From a virus: DNA of 64,000 bases. The position numbers and the translations under genes were made by a program. The stretch is from positions 35,899 through 99,898 of the IMG/VR virus record IMGVR_UViG_3300009155_000050; one strand, written 5' to 3'. This document shows, one piece after another, positions 27,021 to 34,827 of this stretch (position 1 is its first letter; each line of letters starts with the position of its first letter). The notes under the pieces are model-generated. The model worked only from the letters and a program-made list of their open reading frames with translations. It ran no database searches and was not told where the DNA came from.

Positions 27021-27100
27021 TAAATATCATCTAAAATGCTAAAGTACTTTCATTTGCGCATTAAATAGATAATCACACCAATTCGCATAGGCTTAAACAG

Positions 27101-27128
27101 CAATGCCCCGGATTGCTCCAGGGCATTG
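27101..27128 (-). terminator. Hairpin terminator after the major capsid gene
   Basis: CAATGCCC and GGGCATTG form an eight-base-pair stem, continued by GGA/TCC after one mismatch, with a TTGC loop. It lies 27 bases after the capsid stop codon on the minus strand and is followed by a short T-rich run (TGTTTAAG). It probably ends the scaffold-capsid transcript. Confidence 0.6.
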
Positions 27129-27154
27129 AGATTCCGTATTATGTAACCATCTGA

Positions 27155-28729
27155 TTAGAGATTGGTGACGTTGATGGTACCGTAGTAGAGGCCGCCGTCT
27201 TCGATCAGCTTCTTACCGTAACGGGTCATGATGCCCTTGTTAGGTGTGAAGCTGTTGGGGTCGAGAACGGTTGGGGTGGAGAGAAGCGGAATGTAAGGCG
27301 CGTAGAAATAGCCCGCATCGAGAACGCTCGATCCCTTGAACCCGAGGAGGATCTTACAGTTGGGGAAGAGGGGGTCCTTGTAGAGGCGCATCTTGCCTTG
27401 GATGGTACCAATGTTCATGATGCCGATGTCAACACCTTCGGTGGTGAGCGCATCGCTCGCACGGAAGTCGTTAAGCTGCTCGAACTTGGAAGCGATGTCA
27501 GAAGACATCACCAACCAGTTGGCAGGGCCACGGAGGGTGGTCCGGTGGATGATGTTAGCCACTTCGAGCGTCTTGTACATCAAAGCGATGTTGCGGTCGG
27601 TGTAGTTAACGCTAGCACCAGCAGCGGTCGCAAAGTTGTGTGTCGCACGGATGGAAGCGGCAACGATGAGGTCGTTGATGATTTCACGGTCGATTTCGGC
27701 GACCATTTCATCGGCCATGAGGTCGGTGAGGGTCGATTCGGCATCGATGTTGTGAACTGCCTTAAGATCCTGAGCGGCTTCCAAAGACCAAGAGGTTTTA
27801 AGCTTACGGGTGATAGCTGCAACGCTGTCACTGTCGATGCTTAAGGTCACTTCTGGTTGGAAAGGGTTAGCTTCGAGATCATACTCGTAGTTAACGTACG
27901 CTACGGCGCCAACTGGGAACGAGCCTGCGCGCAAGGTCACGGTAACTGCACCGGTGGTGCTGTTGAAAGCCGTGGCGCCTGGGGTAGCGGTGTTTACGGC
28001 GATAGTGCTGGTGAAGCCCGTGCAGTCGCCGATCAGGATGACGTCAGGTGAGCCTGTGCTATCGAAAGAAACCCTGAGGCAGGGAGTTGCGTCGTTGCAA
28101 TCGGGAGCAGCGTCTGCTTCGTTGGGGAACACCTCTACCACTACGGTGCCGGAGAGCACGGGACGTTGGGCAAGGGTGCCGCTCACTACGGTGTGACTGC
28201 CACTGATGGTGAGGGACTCGTGACGCACTTCTTGCGAAGAGTAGTAGGGGTCAAGCGCCCAGCCGTTTTGGCGGCTGTAAGCTTGAGCGGTGTTTTGACG
28301 CATGATCTGCGTACCGGCAACGGTTTGACCCTTGGTCATTGCGTAACGATAGCGGATGTAGAAAATCAAGCTTGCTGGTTGGCTCATTGGCTGAACGCCA
28401 ACGAGGTTATCAGCGATAAGCTTTGGGTAGCTCTTGCGGATGAGTGGGAGAGCGAAACGGGTGAAATCCGCGATATCAGCGGTAGTGGTCTGGTTTTCGA
28501 GGATCACGCTGCGATTCTTAGGATTCCAGGCGTTGAACTGGTTTTCTAAGATCGATGCCATGAGGGCGAATTTTTGCTTAGGCACTTCACGGCATTTGCC
28601 GAGAACAGGTGCCCATTTCTTTACGCATTCATTCTTCTTTGACTCATGAATGATTGCGGCCTTATGAACGTCAACGGCCTCCGAGATGGAGTTATTACCG
28701 CTGATGATATGCTTACCACGTGCTAACAT
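27155..28729 (-). CDS. Major capsid protein, gp23 type
   Basis: A 524-residue protein that aligns by eye with T4 gp23: an N-terminal KKWAPVLGKCREVPKQK region, ADNLVGVQPMSQPASLIFYI (the GVQPM signature), LKTSWSLEAAQDLKAVHNID, DREIINDLI, and GYFYAPYIPLLSTP followed by FTPNKGIMTRYGKKL near the C-terminus. It forms the hexameric lattice of the head. SILE62/NQ and SVILE78/NQ are candidate prohead protease sites; cleavage at the second would correspond to the T4 site. AGGAGA precedes the ATG, 19 bases after the scaffold gene. The gene is visibly richer in G and C than its neighbours, consistent with codon selection for high expression. Confidence 0.92.
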   Translation of the reverse strand: MLARGKHIISGNNSISEAVDVHKAAIIHESKKNECVKKWAPVLGKCREVPKQKFALMASILENQFNAWNPKNRSVILENQTTTADIADFTRFALPLIRKSYPKLIADNLVGVQPMSQPASLIFYIRYRYAMTKGQTVAGTQIMRQNTAQAYSRQNGWALDPYYSSQEVRHESLTISGSHTVVSGTLAQRPVLSGTVVVEVFPNEADAAPDCNDATPCLRVSFDSTGSPDVILIGDCTGFTSTIAVNTATPGATAFNSTTGAVTVTLRAGSFPVGAVAYVNYEYDLEANPFQPEVTLSIDSDSVAAITRKLKTSWSLEAAQDLKAVHNIDAESTLTDLMADEMVAEIDREIINDLIVAASIRATHNFATAAGASVNYTDRNIALMYKTLEVANIIHRTTLRGPANWLVMSSDIASKFEQLNDFRASDALTTEGVDIGIMNIGTIQGKMRLYKDPLFPNCKILLGFKGSSVLDAGYFYAPYIPLLSTPTVLDPNSFTPNKGIMTRYGKKLIEDGGLYYGTINVTNL

Positions 28730-28748
28730 TTGAATCTCCTGCGAATGG

Positions 28749-29447
28749 TTAAATTAAGTCACTGTCCATAGTACCGGCGATGTCTAAGACATCAAAACCA
28801 CCAGTACGGGTAATAGGAGCCTGCCGAATAGCAGTCGTCCTATTTTGGTTTTCCAAAAGCGTTGGTCGAGTAGTCACCGGCTTTGGCGTAGGGCGAGTTG
28901 CAATTGGAGCTGCAGCTCGTTTCGCCGGAGCTGATTCTGCTACGACTCGGTTAAGCCTCTCAATTTGTGATGTCAAAGCCTTGTTTTGCTTAAGGATCTT
29001 TTCGGCAATTTGAGTTTGCCTATTAGCCTTAGCAACAGCTTGGCTCCGCTCTTCGTTGAGCTGCTGAATCTGCTTTTGCGCCTTTTGAATGGTGGCTTTA
29101 GCTTGACCATTAAGCTTGGCTTCAGGTTGAACGCCTTCTAGTACTGTCTGTACTTGACGCAACTTGGCCATAGCCCTGGTCTCAACTGCACCTTGTTGGC
29201 GGGACAGCGACGACTCAATCGCAGCACTCTTCGCTTCGCAGAAAATCTGCAAGCGTCTCGCAAGCTCTCGCTTGTGAGATTCGGTTTCCTCTACGCACAC
29301 CTTTTTCGCACGATCAACGCGATTAGCTAATTCCTTACTGAATTGCTCGGTGATAGAGGTTTTGTATTTGTCTAAGGCATTGCAAATGCCAGCCACTAAT
29401 TCGGGCTTGCAACCCGACTTCTCCAACAGAACCTTGATCTTATCCAT
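28749..29447 (-). CDS. Prohead scaffold (core) protein, gp22 type
   Basis: A 232-residue, Lys/Glu/Gln-rich protein predicted to be almost entirely helical with coiled coils between residues 30 and 170, then a Thr/Pro/Arg-rich stretch and a short C-terminal tail (GGFDVLDIAGTMDSDLI). Position directly upstream of the capsid gene and composition match T4 gp22, the internal scaffold removed by the prohead protease. TLLE199/NQ resembles the capsid cleavage site ILE/NQ. The ATG at 29447 has GGAGAG at ideal spacing. Sequence identity to gp22 cannot be shown by eye; the call rests on context. Confidence 0.75.
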   Translation of the reverse strand: MDKIKVLLEKSGCKPELVAGICNALDKYKTSITEQFSKELANRVDRAKKVCVEETESHKRELARRLQIFCEAKSAAIESSLSRQQGAVETRAMAKLRQVQTVLEGVQPEAKLNGQAKATIQKAQKQIQQLNEERSQAVAKANRQTQIAEKILKQNKALTSQIERLNRVVAESAPAKRAAAPIATRPTPKPVTTRPTLLENQNRTTAIRQAPITRTGGFDVLDIAGTMDSDLI

Positions 29448-29501
29448 GACACTCTCCAATGCCTATCTAAGTGTAATTTTGATGAAAATAGTAGAATTAA
29501 T

Positions 29502-29509
29502 TATTTATA
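29502..29509 (-). promoter_or_regulatory. Candidate T4-type late promoter (TATAAATA)
   Basis: An exact TATAAATA on the minus strand, about 55 bases before the scaffold start. This is the sequence recognised by gp55-type sigma factors in T4, and a gp55-like gene is present. Caution: I found two other exact matches in the window in antisense positions, about as many as chance predicts. Confidence 0.35.
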
Positions 29510-29572
29510 ATAAAACAATTAATCTACACCTGGGTCCCATTGTGAAACCACACAAGAGCACCACATTGATTC

Positions 29573-30667
29573 TTACTTATTTTTTCTCTGCTTAACGCAC
29601 TTGTCCGATTGAAATGTAATGTCACAAAAAGCGGCCATCTTGTCATGAGATCTAGCAGTGCAACAGAAAGAATCAGGCAAAAATTCGTCAACACCAAAAG
29701 CCCTTAAAAGATCATCGTCAACCATCTCACCTTCATAGACACACACCAGCTTATCAACCACTTTAATGAATTGCATGTTGGTATACCTCCCCACTAACCT
29801 GTCAGCCAATCTTGGATTATATAAAAGACGATTACCGATCATAGGCTGGGTTTTAATGTGCGGAATAAAATCAAATTCAACACGTTTCTTCCCACACTCG
29901 CACATCACGCAATCATTCAATCTGATCAGGTCCGCAGCGCTGCCGATTTGATGGTTCACGTTAACTAGGCTATAACATAAACCTCCAGCTACATAGAACG
30001 TGGGCAACAAATGCTTATGCCCGTAAGAGCACGTATAAAAAGCAAATCCACTATCCCAAGTTATATTATTATCATTAACAAATAAACTAGTGCTGTAGAA
30101 TGGCTCATAATTCGTGGTGCTAAGCGTAGAACCGCTGCGTAGCATCGCTCTGACGAACGACGCATTTTTGCCGAGGCTCAGAACACATTTTGGGGTAGTT
30201 TGAACCGAAAAAGGGCCATAAGACTCTACAAATCTAAAGAATTCCTCAGATGGATCTGTGTAATTGATGCGGTAGCATGTCACACCGTAAGGTTCCATCG
30301 GATGCCAGTTAATATGCATACGCCCAGCTAACTGTGGCCTATTGTACAAGTAATCATAATCCTCCGTTACTATTAACACTGGGTGATTGCACTGATTTTT
30401 GACCTCCGTTTCCAGACCCAATAACCAAAATTCCCAATGCGGCCCAAATTCATAAGATCTACGGAAGCCTGTCGAACCACTAGTATCAAGCTTGTGACTT
30501 TGCCCACGCGGCGATGGCTTTGCATCAAACACGGCTTTCAATTCAAATTCATAATTGACCCAGTCGTAATTTTTGATAGCTTCTAACAAAGCTTCTTTAT
30601 TGTCATTTCCATAATAGTCAACATAGGCTTTAAATAAATTCATAGATAGATAAGGTTCATGGAGCAT
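29573..30667 (-). CDS. CapK/PaaK-like adenylate-forming protein
   Basis: A 364-residue protein. LDTSGSTGFRRSYEFGP (about residues 60-76) matches the phosphate-binding loop of the ANL superfamily (TSGSTG), and the C-terminal CECGKKRVEFDFIPHI matches the CxCGR segment that follows the RYxTGD motif in phenylacetate-CoA ligase and CapK-type proteins; ADLIRLNDCV occupies the RYxTGD position. Such enzymes activate a carboxylate with ATP; CapK-like ones occur in capsule and polysaccharide clusters. The gene is divergent from a glycosyltransferase gene only five bases away, with methyltransferase genes nearby. The start may be ATG 30643 rather than 30667. Degenerate motifs make activity uncertain. 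Confidence 0.6.
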   Translation of the reverse strand: MLHEPYLSMNLFKAYVDYYGNDNKEALLEAIKNYDWVNYEFELKAVFDAKPSPRGQSHKLDTSGSTGFRRSYEFGPHWEFWLLGLETEVKNQCNHPVLIVTEDYDYLYNRPQLAGRMHINWHPMEPYGVTCYRINYTDPSEEFFRFVESYGPFSVQTTPKCVLSLGKNASFVRAMLRSGSTLSTTNYEPFYSTSLFVNDNNITWDSGFAFYTCSYGHKHLLPTFYVAGGLCYSLVNVNHQIGSAADLIRLNDCVMCECGKKRVEFDFIPHIKTQPMIGNRLLYNPRLADRLVGRYTNMQFIKVVDKLVCVYEGEMVDDDLLRAFGVDEFLPDSFCCTARSHDKMAAFCDITFQSDKCVKQRKNK

Positions 30668-30672
30668 CTACG

Positions 30673-31404
30673 ATGATCATAGCATATTATCCAATCCATT
30701 ATGGCTCAGATTACCTAGCATACTCTTTGAAGAGCATATATGATCACGTTGACCAAATACATATACTATATACAGACAAGCCGTCACATGGGCATGCAAG
30801 CCGCCTAGTTAACCCTGACTCTTTAATAAAAATAAAAGAAGCATGCAGTCAATTTGGTGATCCCAAAGGAAAATTGCACTGGCATCAAGGGCATTGGGGT
30901 ACTGAAGGTCAACATCGTGACACCATCTATACCATTGCCAGTGCTGCAAAAGCTGATATGATCTTAGCAGTGGACACCGATGAAGTATGGGACCAAAATG
31001 TCTTAGAAAATGCGATCAAAAAAGCATACGGCGGTAATTGCAGATATAATTTAATACGGATGCTGACATTTTGGCGCTCCTTCAATAAAGTCGCTACAGA
31101 CGAGATGATGCCAGTACGCATCATAATGCCAAACGCACCTGTTGGTCATAATTATCTTGAAGGCAGAGTCTACCATTTTGGTTACGCAAGAACAATCGAT
31201 AATATCGAATATAAGCTGTCCATTCATGGCCATAGAAGCGAATGGCGTCCAGATTGGCTTCATACTTTTAAAGAATGGCCAAATACACGTAACACAGATT
31301 TACATCCTACATGTCATGGAGTGTGGGACTTAAATGATTTCGATAAATCGACACTACCGCATTACATGCATCAGCATCCGTATTACAATTTAGAACGCAT
31401 CTAA
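30673..31404 (+). CDS. Glycosyltransferase-like protein (family 92/DUF23-like)
   Basis: A 243-residue protein with an N-terminal strand MIIAYYPIHYGSDYLAYSL, RDTIYTIASAAKADMILAVD followed by TDEVW (the DxD-type metal site, residues about 96-112) and a C-terminal His-rich end (PHYMHQHPYYN). Motifs and spacing match small GT-A enzymes that read an acceptor and a nucleotide sugar. GGAG precedes the ATG at eight bases. The 3' end overlaps the opposing methyltransferase gene by 15 bases. Confidence 0.65.
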   Translation: MIIAYYPIHYGSDYLAYSLKSIYDHVDQIHILYTDKPSHGHASRLVNPDSLIKIKEACSQFGDPKGKLHWHQGHWGTEGQHRDTIYTIASAAKADMILAVDTDEVWDQNVLENAIKKAYGGNCRYNLIRMLTFWRSFNKVATDEMMPVRIIMPNAPVGHNYLEGRVYHFGYARTIDNIEYKLSIHGHRSEWRPDWLHTFKEWPNTRNTDLHPTCHGVWDLNDFDKSTLPHYMHQHPYYNLERI

Positions 31405-31986
31405 TGCAGCTAAGAATTCTTCATCAATCCGTTTAAGATTGATTATCTCATCGGCATGCGTCACATATGTAAGATAATCACTAACGGCGTGAACCGTGGG
31501 TAGTATCGCATGATCACGCTTTAGAAGGCAGACACCGAAATCACCTGCGTACGTTAAGACCTTAAAGCCACCGTGCCTTCTGAAGTGCCATACAGCCTCG
31601 TATACTGTGCCACAAAGATAAGGCGTTGTGTGCCTTTCGTCTGGCGGATAGGCGTCATGTAATACGATGGTCCCGCCTTCAGCTAACCATTTCGCTGCGT
31701 TGGTCAGATCACGAGACACAGCTGCTGCTGTATGATCGCCATCAATAAAGATCAAATCGAAAAACTTATCGTTCGTCCTGAAAAACTCATCGCTGCTGAC
31801 CTTGATGATGCGATCGTCGCTTAAATCACCGACTGGCTCAACACCGACCATATGCGCACATTCAATAGTGTCCCAATTTGCCTTATATTGGACGCCTATC
31901 TCCACATACGTCCGATAAGACTTATTCTTTATTAAACGATTTAATATCAAATTATGCTTTAAATCATTTGTTGTAGGGCTTCCCAT
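31390..31986 (-). CDS. SAM-dependent methyltransferase, class I (type 24-like)
   Basis: A 198-residue protein: TYVEIGVQYKANWDTIE is motif I in its ExGxxxG form, and DLIFIDGDHTAAAVSRDL with GGTIVLHDAYPPDERH give the IDGDH and HD motifs found in the type 24 methyltransferases linked to surface polysaccharides. It overlaps the upstream glycosyltransferase gene by 28 bases, so the pair is translationally coupled. Likely acceptor: a sugar residue or a hydroxyl on a glycan (inference). Confidence 0.75.
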   Translation of the reverse strand: MGSPTTNDLKHNLILNRLIKNKSYRTYVEIGVQYKANWDTIECAHMVGVEPVGDLSDDRIIKVSSDEFFRTNDKFFDLIFIDGDHTAAAVSRDLTNAAKWLAEGGTIVLHDAYPPDERHTTPYLCGTVYEAVWHFRRHGGFKVLTYAGDFGVCLLKRDHAILPTVHAVSDYLTYVTHADEIINLKRIDEEFLAALDAF

Positions 31987-32594
31987 GCTACTTTATCCCT
32001 TTCTATGACTTCACAAGCTTCCGGTAGAACACTAACACTAGCGCTCGATCCGTGTTTAGCTTGGAGATCGCTATATATTGTTAATTGATACCCGTGCTTT
32101 TGCAGCCTTTGATAAATCCAATTGTCCCCAAACCATAGTTTAATCGAATCGGGTATAGGATAGACCAATTTCACCATGGCCTTGGTGAGTGCCAAGAACA
32201 CGCCAGCTGCGCCACCATTTATCTTGGTCACCGTCCTTGGAGCTTCCACAAATTCTGAAGCGAGGTTAAGGCATACGATGATTTTCTCCTCATCTAACGG
32301 CAGCAGCTTTAATTTAGAAATCAAGTCATGCTTCACGTACAAGTCACTGTTCATAATAATCAATAAATCACGATCAGACTCTAGGAACGCAGCCATCAAT
32401 TGATTCCACGCTGGGTTTACATAAACGTTTTTAGGATTTACAATCGTTCTATATGGCCTTATAAGTTGCTTGATGGCCATGTCGGAATTATTGTCTACAA
32501 ATAAGAGTTCCACGTCCTGATTTTTGATATTACCGATACAATGGCTGACGCAGCTTGCACAATATATAACAGGTATTCCAACAGTGATTTTCAT
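31959..32594 (-). CDS. Glycosyltransferase family 2
   Basis: A 211-residue GT-A protein: MKITVGIPVIYCASCVSHCI, VELLFVDNNSDMAIKQL, NVYVNPAWNQLMAAFLES, and LLIIMNSDLYVKHDLISKL, where NSD takes the DxD position. KINGGAAGVFLALTKAMV matches the acceptor segment. Very close to standard GT2 except for length. It heads a two-gene unit with the methyltransferase. Donor and acceptor unknown. Confidence 0.82.
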   Translation of the reverse strand: MKITVGIPVIYCASCVSHCIGNIKNQDVELLFVDNNSDMAIKQLIRPYRTIVNPKNVYVNPAWNQLMAAFLESDRDLLIIMNSDLYVKHDLISKLKLLPLDEEKIIVCLNLASEFVEAPRTVTKINGGAAGVFLALTKAMVKLVYPIPDSIKLWFGDNWIYQRLQKHGYQLTIYSDLQAKHGSSASVSVLPEACEVIERDKVAWEALQQMI

Positions 32595-32705
32595 TTGCAG
32601 CTCACGTTTAAATTATATTTTACCGTAAATAGTATGTACATACGACAGCGTTGCATGGTTAAATCACTGTTGCCGTTTGCTCAATAACTTATAATTGAGG
32701 TTAAG

Positions 32706-33474
32706 ATGAAAGTAGTATTTGCGACTTATGTCGATAAGCAAGACCTTATAGAATATCCATTGTGGTACCTTAAAAAGAAAGACCCTAACCTCATCATTTA
32801 CTGTTCGGATGATTACAATAAACAGCACCTAGCTAAATCGAACATCGAAGCAGAGATCATAAACTATCACATCAATGAGCCATCCGATATCGCTACAGCT
32901 CAGAATATCTGTCTGGAAAAGCTATACGCTGAACACCATGCAGATTTCGTAGTGTGGCAACAAGCAGATATGCATATTACAGAGTATGGTAGAAAACTTA
33001 TCCTAGATTATTGCTTAACCGCTAGCAGCACACAGGTCACAGCCGTTGCTGTTAGACATATTAGATTATTCATGGTTGCGTAGCAGTTACTTCGGCGTCA
33101 CGATCCTAGGCAAAGACTCGACTAAACGTTTTACTTTCGACGGTGCTTACTGTGATGGTTGGTCACATCTCGGCGCATTTGATCCGACCGAATTAAATGT
33201 ATTGCCAGTGATTGATATAGGTTACTTTAGTGTGGACCAATACAAACGGCACCGAACGCAAAACGCTAAGACATGGCGTGAAAATGAATATGTCAACCAC
33301 CTATCAGATAAAGAATACCTAGAATTCGTCCTCAGAAAAGATGCTATAATGATAGGCAATAACACTATACTACCACGGAATGGCCTGCTCTATTCAGTGG
33401 TAGAGGAACTTGGCCTTGTCGCCGAATATAATCAAATATTTGCACTAATCGAAGCAAAGCAGACCAGTACCTGA
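32706..33474 (+). pseudogene. Glycosyltransferase-like gene split by a frameshift
   Basis: Two overlapping frames form one apparent protein. The first (32706-33083) has MKVVFATYVDKQDLIEYPLW, then VVWQQADMHITEYGRKLIL, and ends at TAG after HIRLFMVA. The second (33046-33474), shifted by +1, continues with SSYFGVTILGKDSTKRFTFD and GAYCDGWSHLGAFDPTELNV, and has no ribosome binding site of its own. The switch lies within 33046-33083. A one-base deletion, a sequencing error, or a +1 ribosomal frameshift would all explain it. The layout resembles small GT-A transferases (QADMHI in place of DxD). Overlaps the opposing methyltransferase by 30 bases. Confidence 0.6.
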
Positions 33475-33996
33475 CCAATGGCCAACATGTGTTAAATCAT
33501 GCTTTTCGAGTCTTAATTCACCCCATAAAAGCTTCAGATCATCGAAGTGATGGATATCATCCATTAGCATTAGCCCTGACCATTTAATCTTAATCAAATG
33601 GTCGATGAAAAGCCGTTCAAAAACACCATCATGCGCCGTATCCAAAAGTATTAATTTGACATCAGCGAAATTTTCGAAATCCCTAGCATCGCCGATCCTG
33701 TATTCTAAATTCTCACGATTTACTTGTTGGTGTTGTTTATTAACGTCGTAAGAAACGACCTTATTTAACCTATTGCTAGCAAGCGCTAAAGCTGAATAAC
33801 CTTTATAAGTGCCAACGTCCAATATAGTAATAGGAGACCAAATATTCGATAAATGCGCAAGTAACTTATAATGTTCTTGTCCAGAATCTGCAGTGAAAAC
33901 CTTGACAAAGTCCTTATCCACACTAGATAAGTGCTGCGTCAAATCGACGCTATTAATCACGCTATTATTGAGACGAACGATTTCAGCTTTGAGCAT
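33445..33996 (-). CDS. SAM-dependent methyltransferase, class I (type 24-like)
   Basis: A 183-residue protein. TILDVGTYKGYSALALA is motif I, VVSYDVNKQHQQVNRENL motif II, VKLILLDTAHDGVFERL the acidic motif and WSGLMLMDDIHHFDDLKLL the motif following it. HDG in place of the usual DGDH and DDIHH after the fourth strand identify it as the same group as the gene at 31390, but the two are clearly diverged. Last gene before the head operon terminator region. Confidence 0.75.
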   Translation of the reverse strand: MLKAEIVRLNNSVINSVDLTQHLSSVDKDFVKVFTADSGQEHYKLLAHLSNIWSPITILDVGTYKGYSALALASNRLNKVVSYDVNKQHQQVNRENLEYRIGDARDFENFADVKLILLDTAHDGVFERLFIDHLIKIKWSGLMLMDDIHHFDDLKLLWGELRLEKHDLTHVGHWSGTGLLCFD

Positions 33997-34056
33997 GTGG
34001 TTTCCCCAGCTTATAAAGTTGGCATGTTTATGTGATATTTATCGGTGAAAATACTG

Positions 34057-34087
34057 TGACCTCCAAAAGCATTTCTCCTGGAGGTCA
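34057..34087 (-). terminator. Hairpin downstream of the prohead protease gene
   Basis: TGACCTCCA and TGGAGGTCA form a nine-base-pair perfect stem with a 13-base loop, ten bases after the protease stop on the minus strand, followed by CAGTATTTTC. It is the probable end of the operon that begins near 46.7 kb or at one of its internal starts. Confidence 0.6.
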
Positions 34088-34097
34088 ATACACTATA

Positions 34098-34823
34098 TTA
34101 CTTAATGCCAAAATACTTGTTTATTTCTTCAACCAAGGTCTTTTGGTAAGTCTCTGGTCGCAATTGCGGTTTCATCTTTTTGACAGCGTTGACCTTTTTA
34201 TAAAGGCCTTCCTGTATGTTATGTAGAATGGCTCCAGAGACAGAAGGCTCAGCGACGGCATCCCAAGTTACGAAGGTGTATCCAGGCATAACTCGATAGA
34301 GTTGCTGTCCACCCGATTCGATCATCTCCATATCGCCGACGCCGCGGCTGCTGATGCCGACACGTACTTTGTGCTCGAATAGACCACGTAAGCAGGCGCC
34401 CATTGGTAAACGGTGTAGAATTTCAGCTTCACCGTAAACTTTTTGGCCTTCCATCCAAATGTTAGTGATGAGATGGCTAACATTATTTAGATGGATTTTT
34501 GCGTCAGCTGGGTGATCAAATTCTCCCATCACCGCTCGGCCGGAGACATCTTCTTGGATGCTCTGTACCGCTGGTACTAGCACTTCTCTAGTGGAGTAAT
34601 AACGACCGTTAGCATTGCTAAGATCGCCCATTTGAAAGAGGCCCTTGACTCGCATCACATGGACTTCTCGACCATGAGCGTCTTCGTTCACGGTCATTTT
34701 TGTATCGAGTGGTTCAAATGGCATTGTATCGCGGATTAACCGAAGACCGGCAGGGATAGCGCCGGTCTCAGCGATTAGTCGGCGGTTCAAAGCCACGCTT
34801 CTCACCGTCGTTCTACTCTGCAT
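34098..34823 (-). CDS. Prohead maturation protease, gp21 type
   Basis: A 241-residue protein with the pattern of T4 gp21: SNANGRYYSTREVLVPAV, GEFDHPADAKIHLNNVSHLI containing catalytic His104, then VYGEAEILHRLPMGACLRGL and RVGISSRGVGDME with the catalytic Ser158 or 159. The enzyme cuts scaffold, capsid and internal proteins after Glu during head maturation. The ATG at 34823 follows GAGGAATAATCCA, in which the TAA of the upstream gene is embedded. It is close to the usual length for gp21. Confidence 0.92.
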   Translation of the reverse strand: MQSRTTVRSVALNRRLIAETGAIPAGLRLIRDTMPFEPLDTKMTVNEDAHGREVHVMRVKGLFQMGDLSNANGRYYSTREVLVPAVQSIQEDVSGRAVMGEFDHPADAKIHLNNVSHLITNIWMEGQKVYGEAEILHRLPMGACLRGLFEHKVRVGISSRGVGDMEMIESGGQQLYRVMPGYTFVTWDAVAEPSVSGAILHNIQEGLYKKVNAVKKMKPQLRPETYQKTLVEEINKYFGIK

Positions 34824-34827
34824 TGGA

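Noticed and set aside
27398-27844. Open frame of 148 codons on the plus strand inside the capsid gene, and another of 127 codons at 28166-28549
   Set aside because: Antisense to the well-supported capsid gene; produced by its codon bias. No ribosome site and no protein-like motifs.
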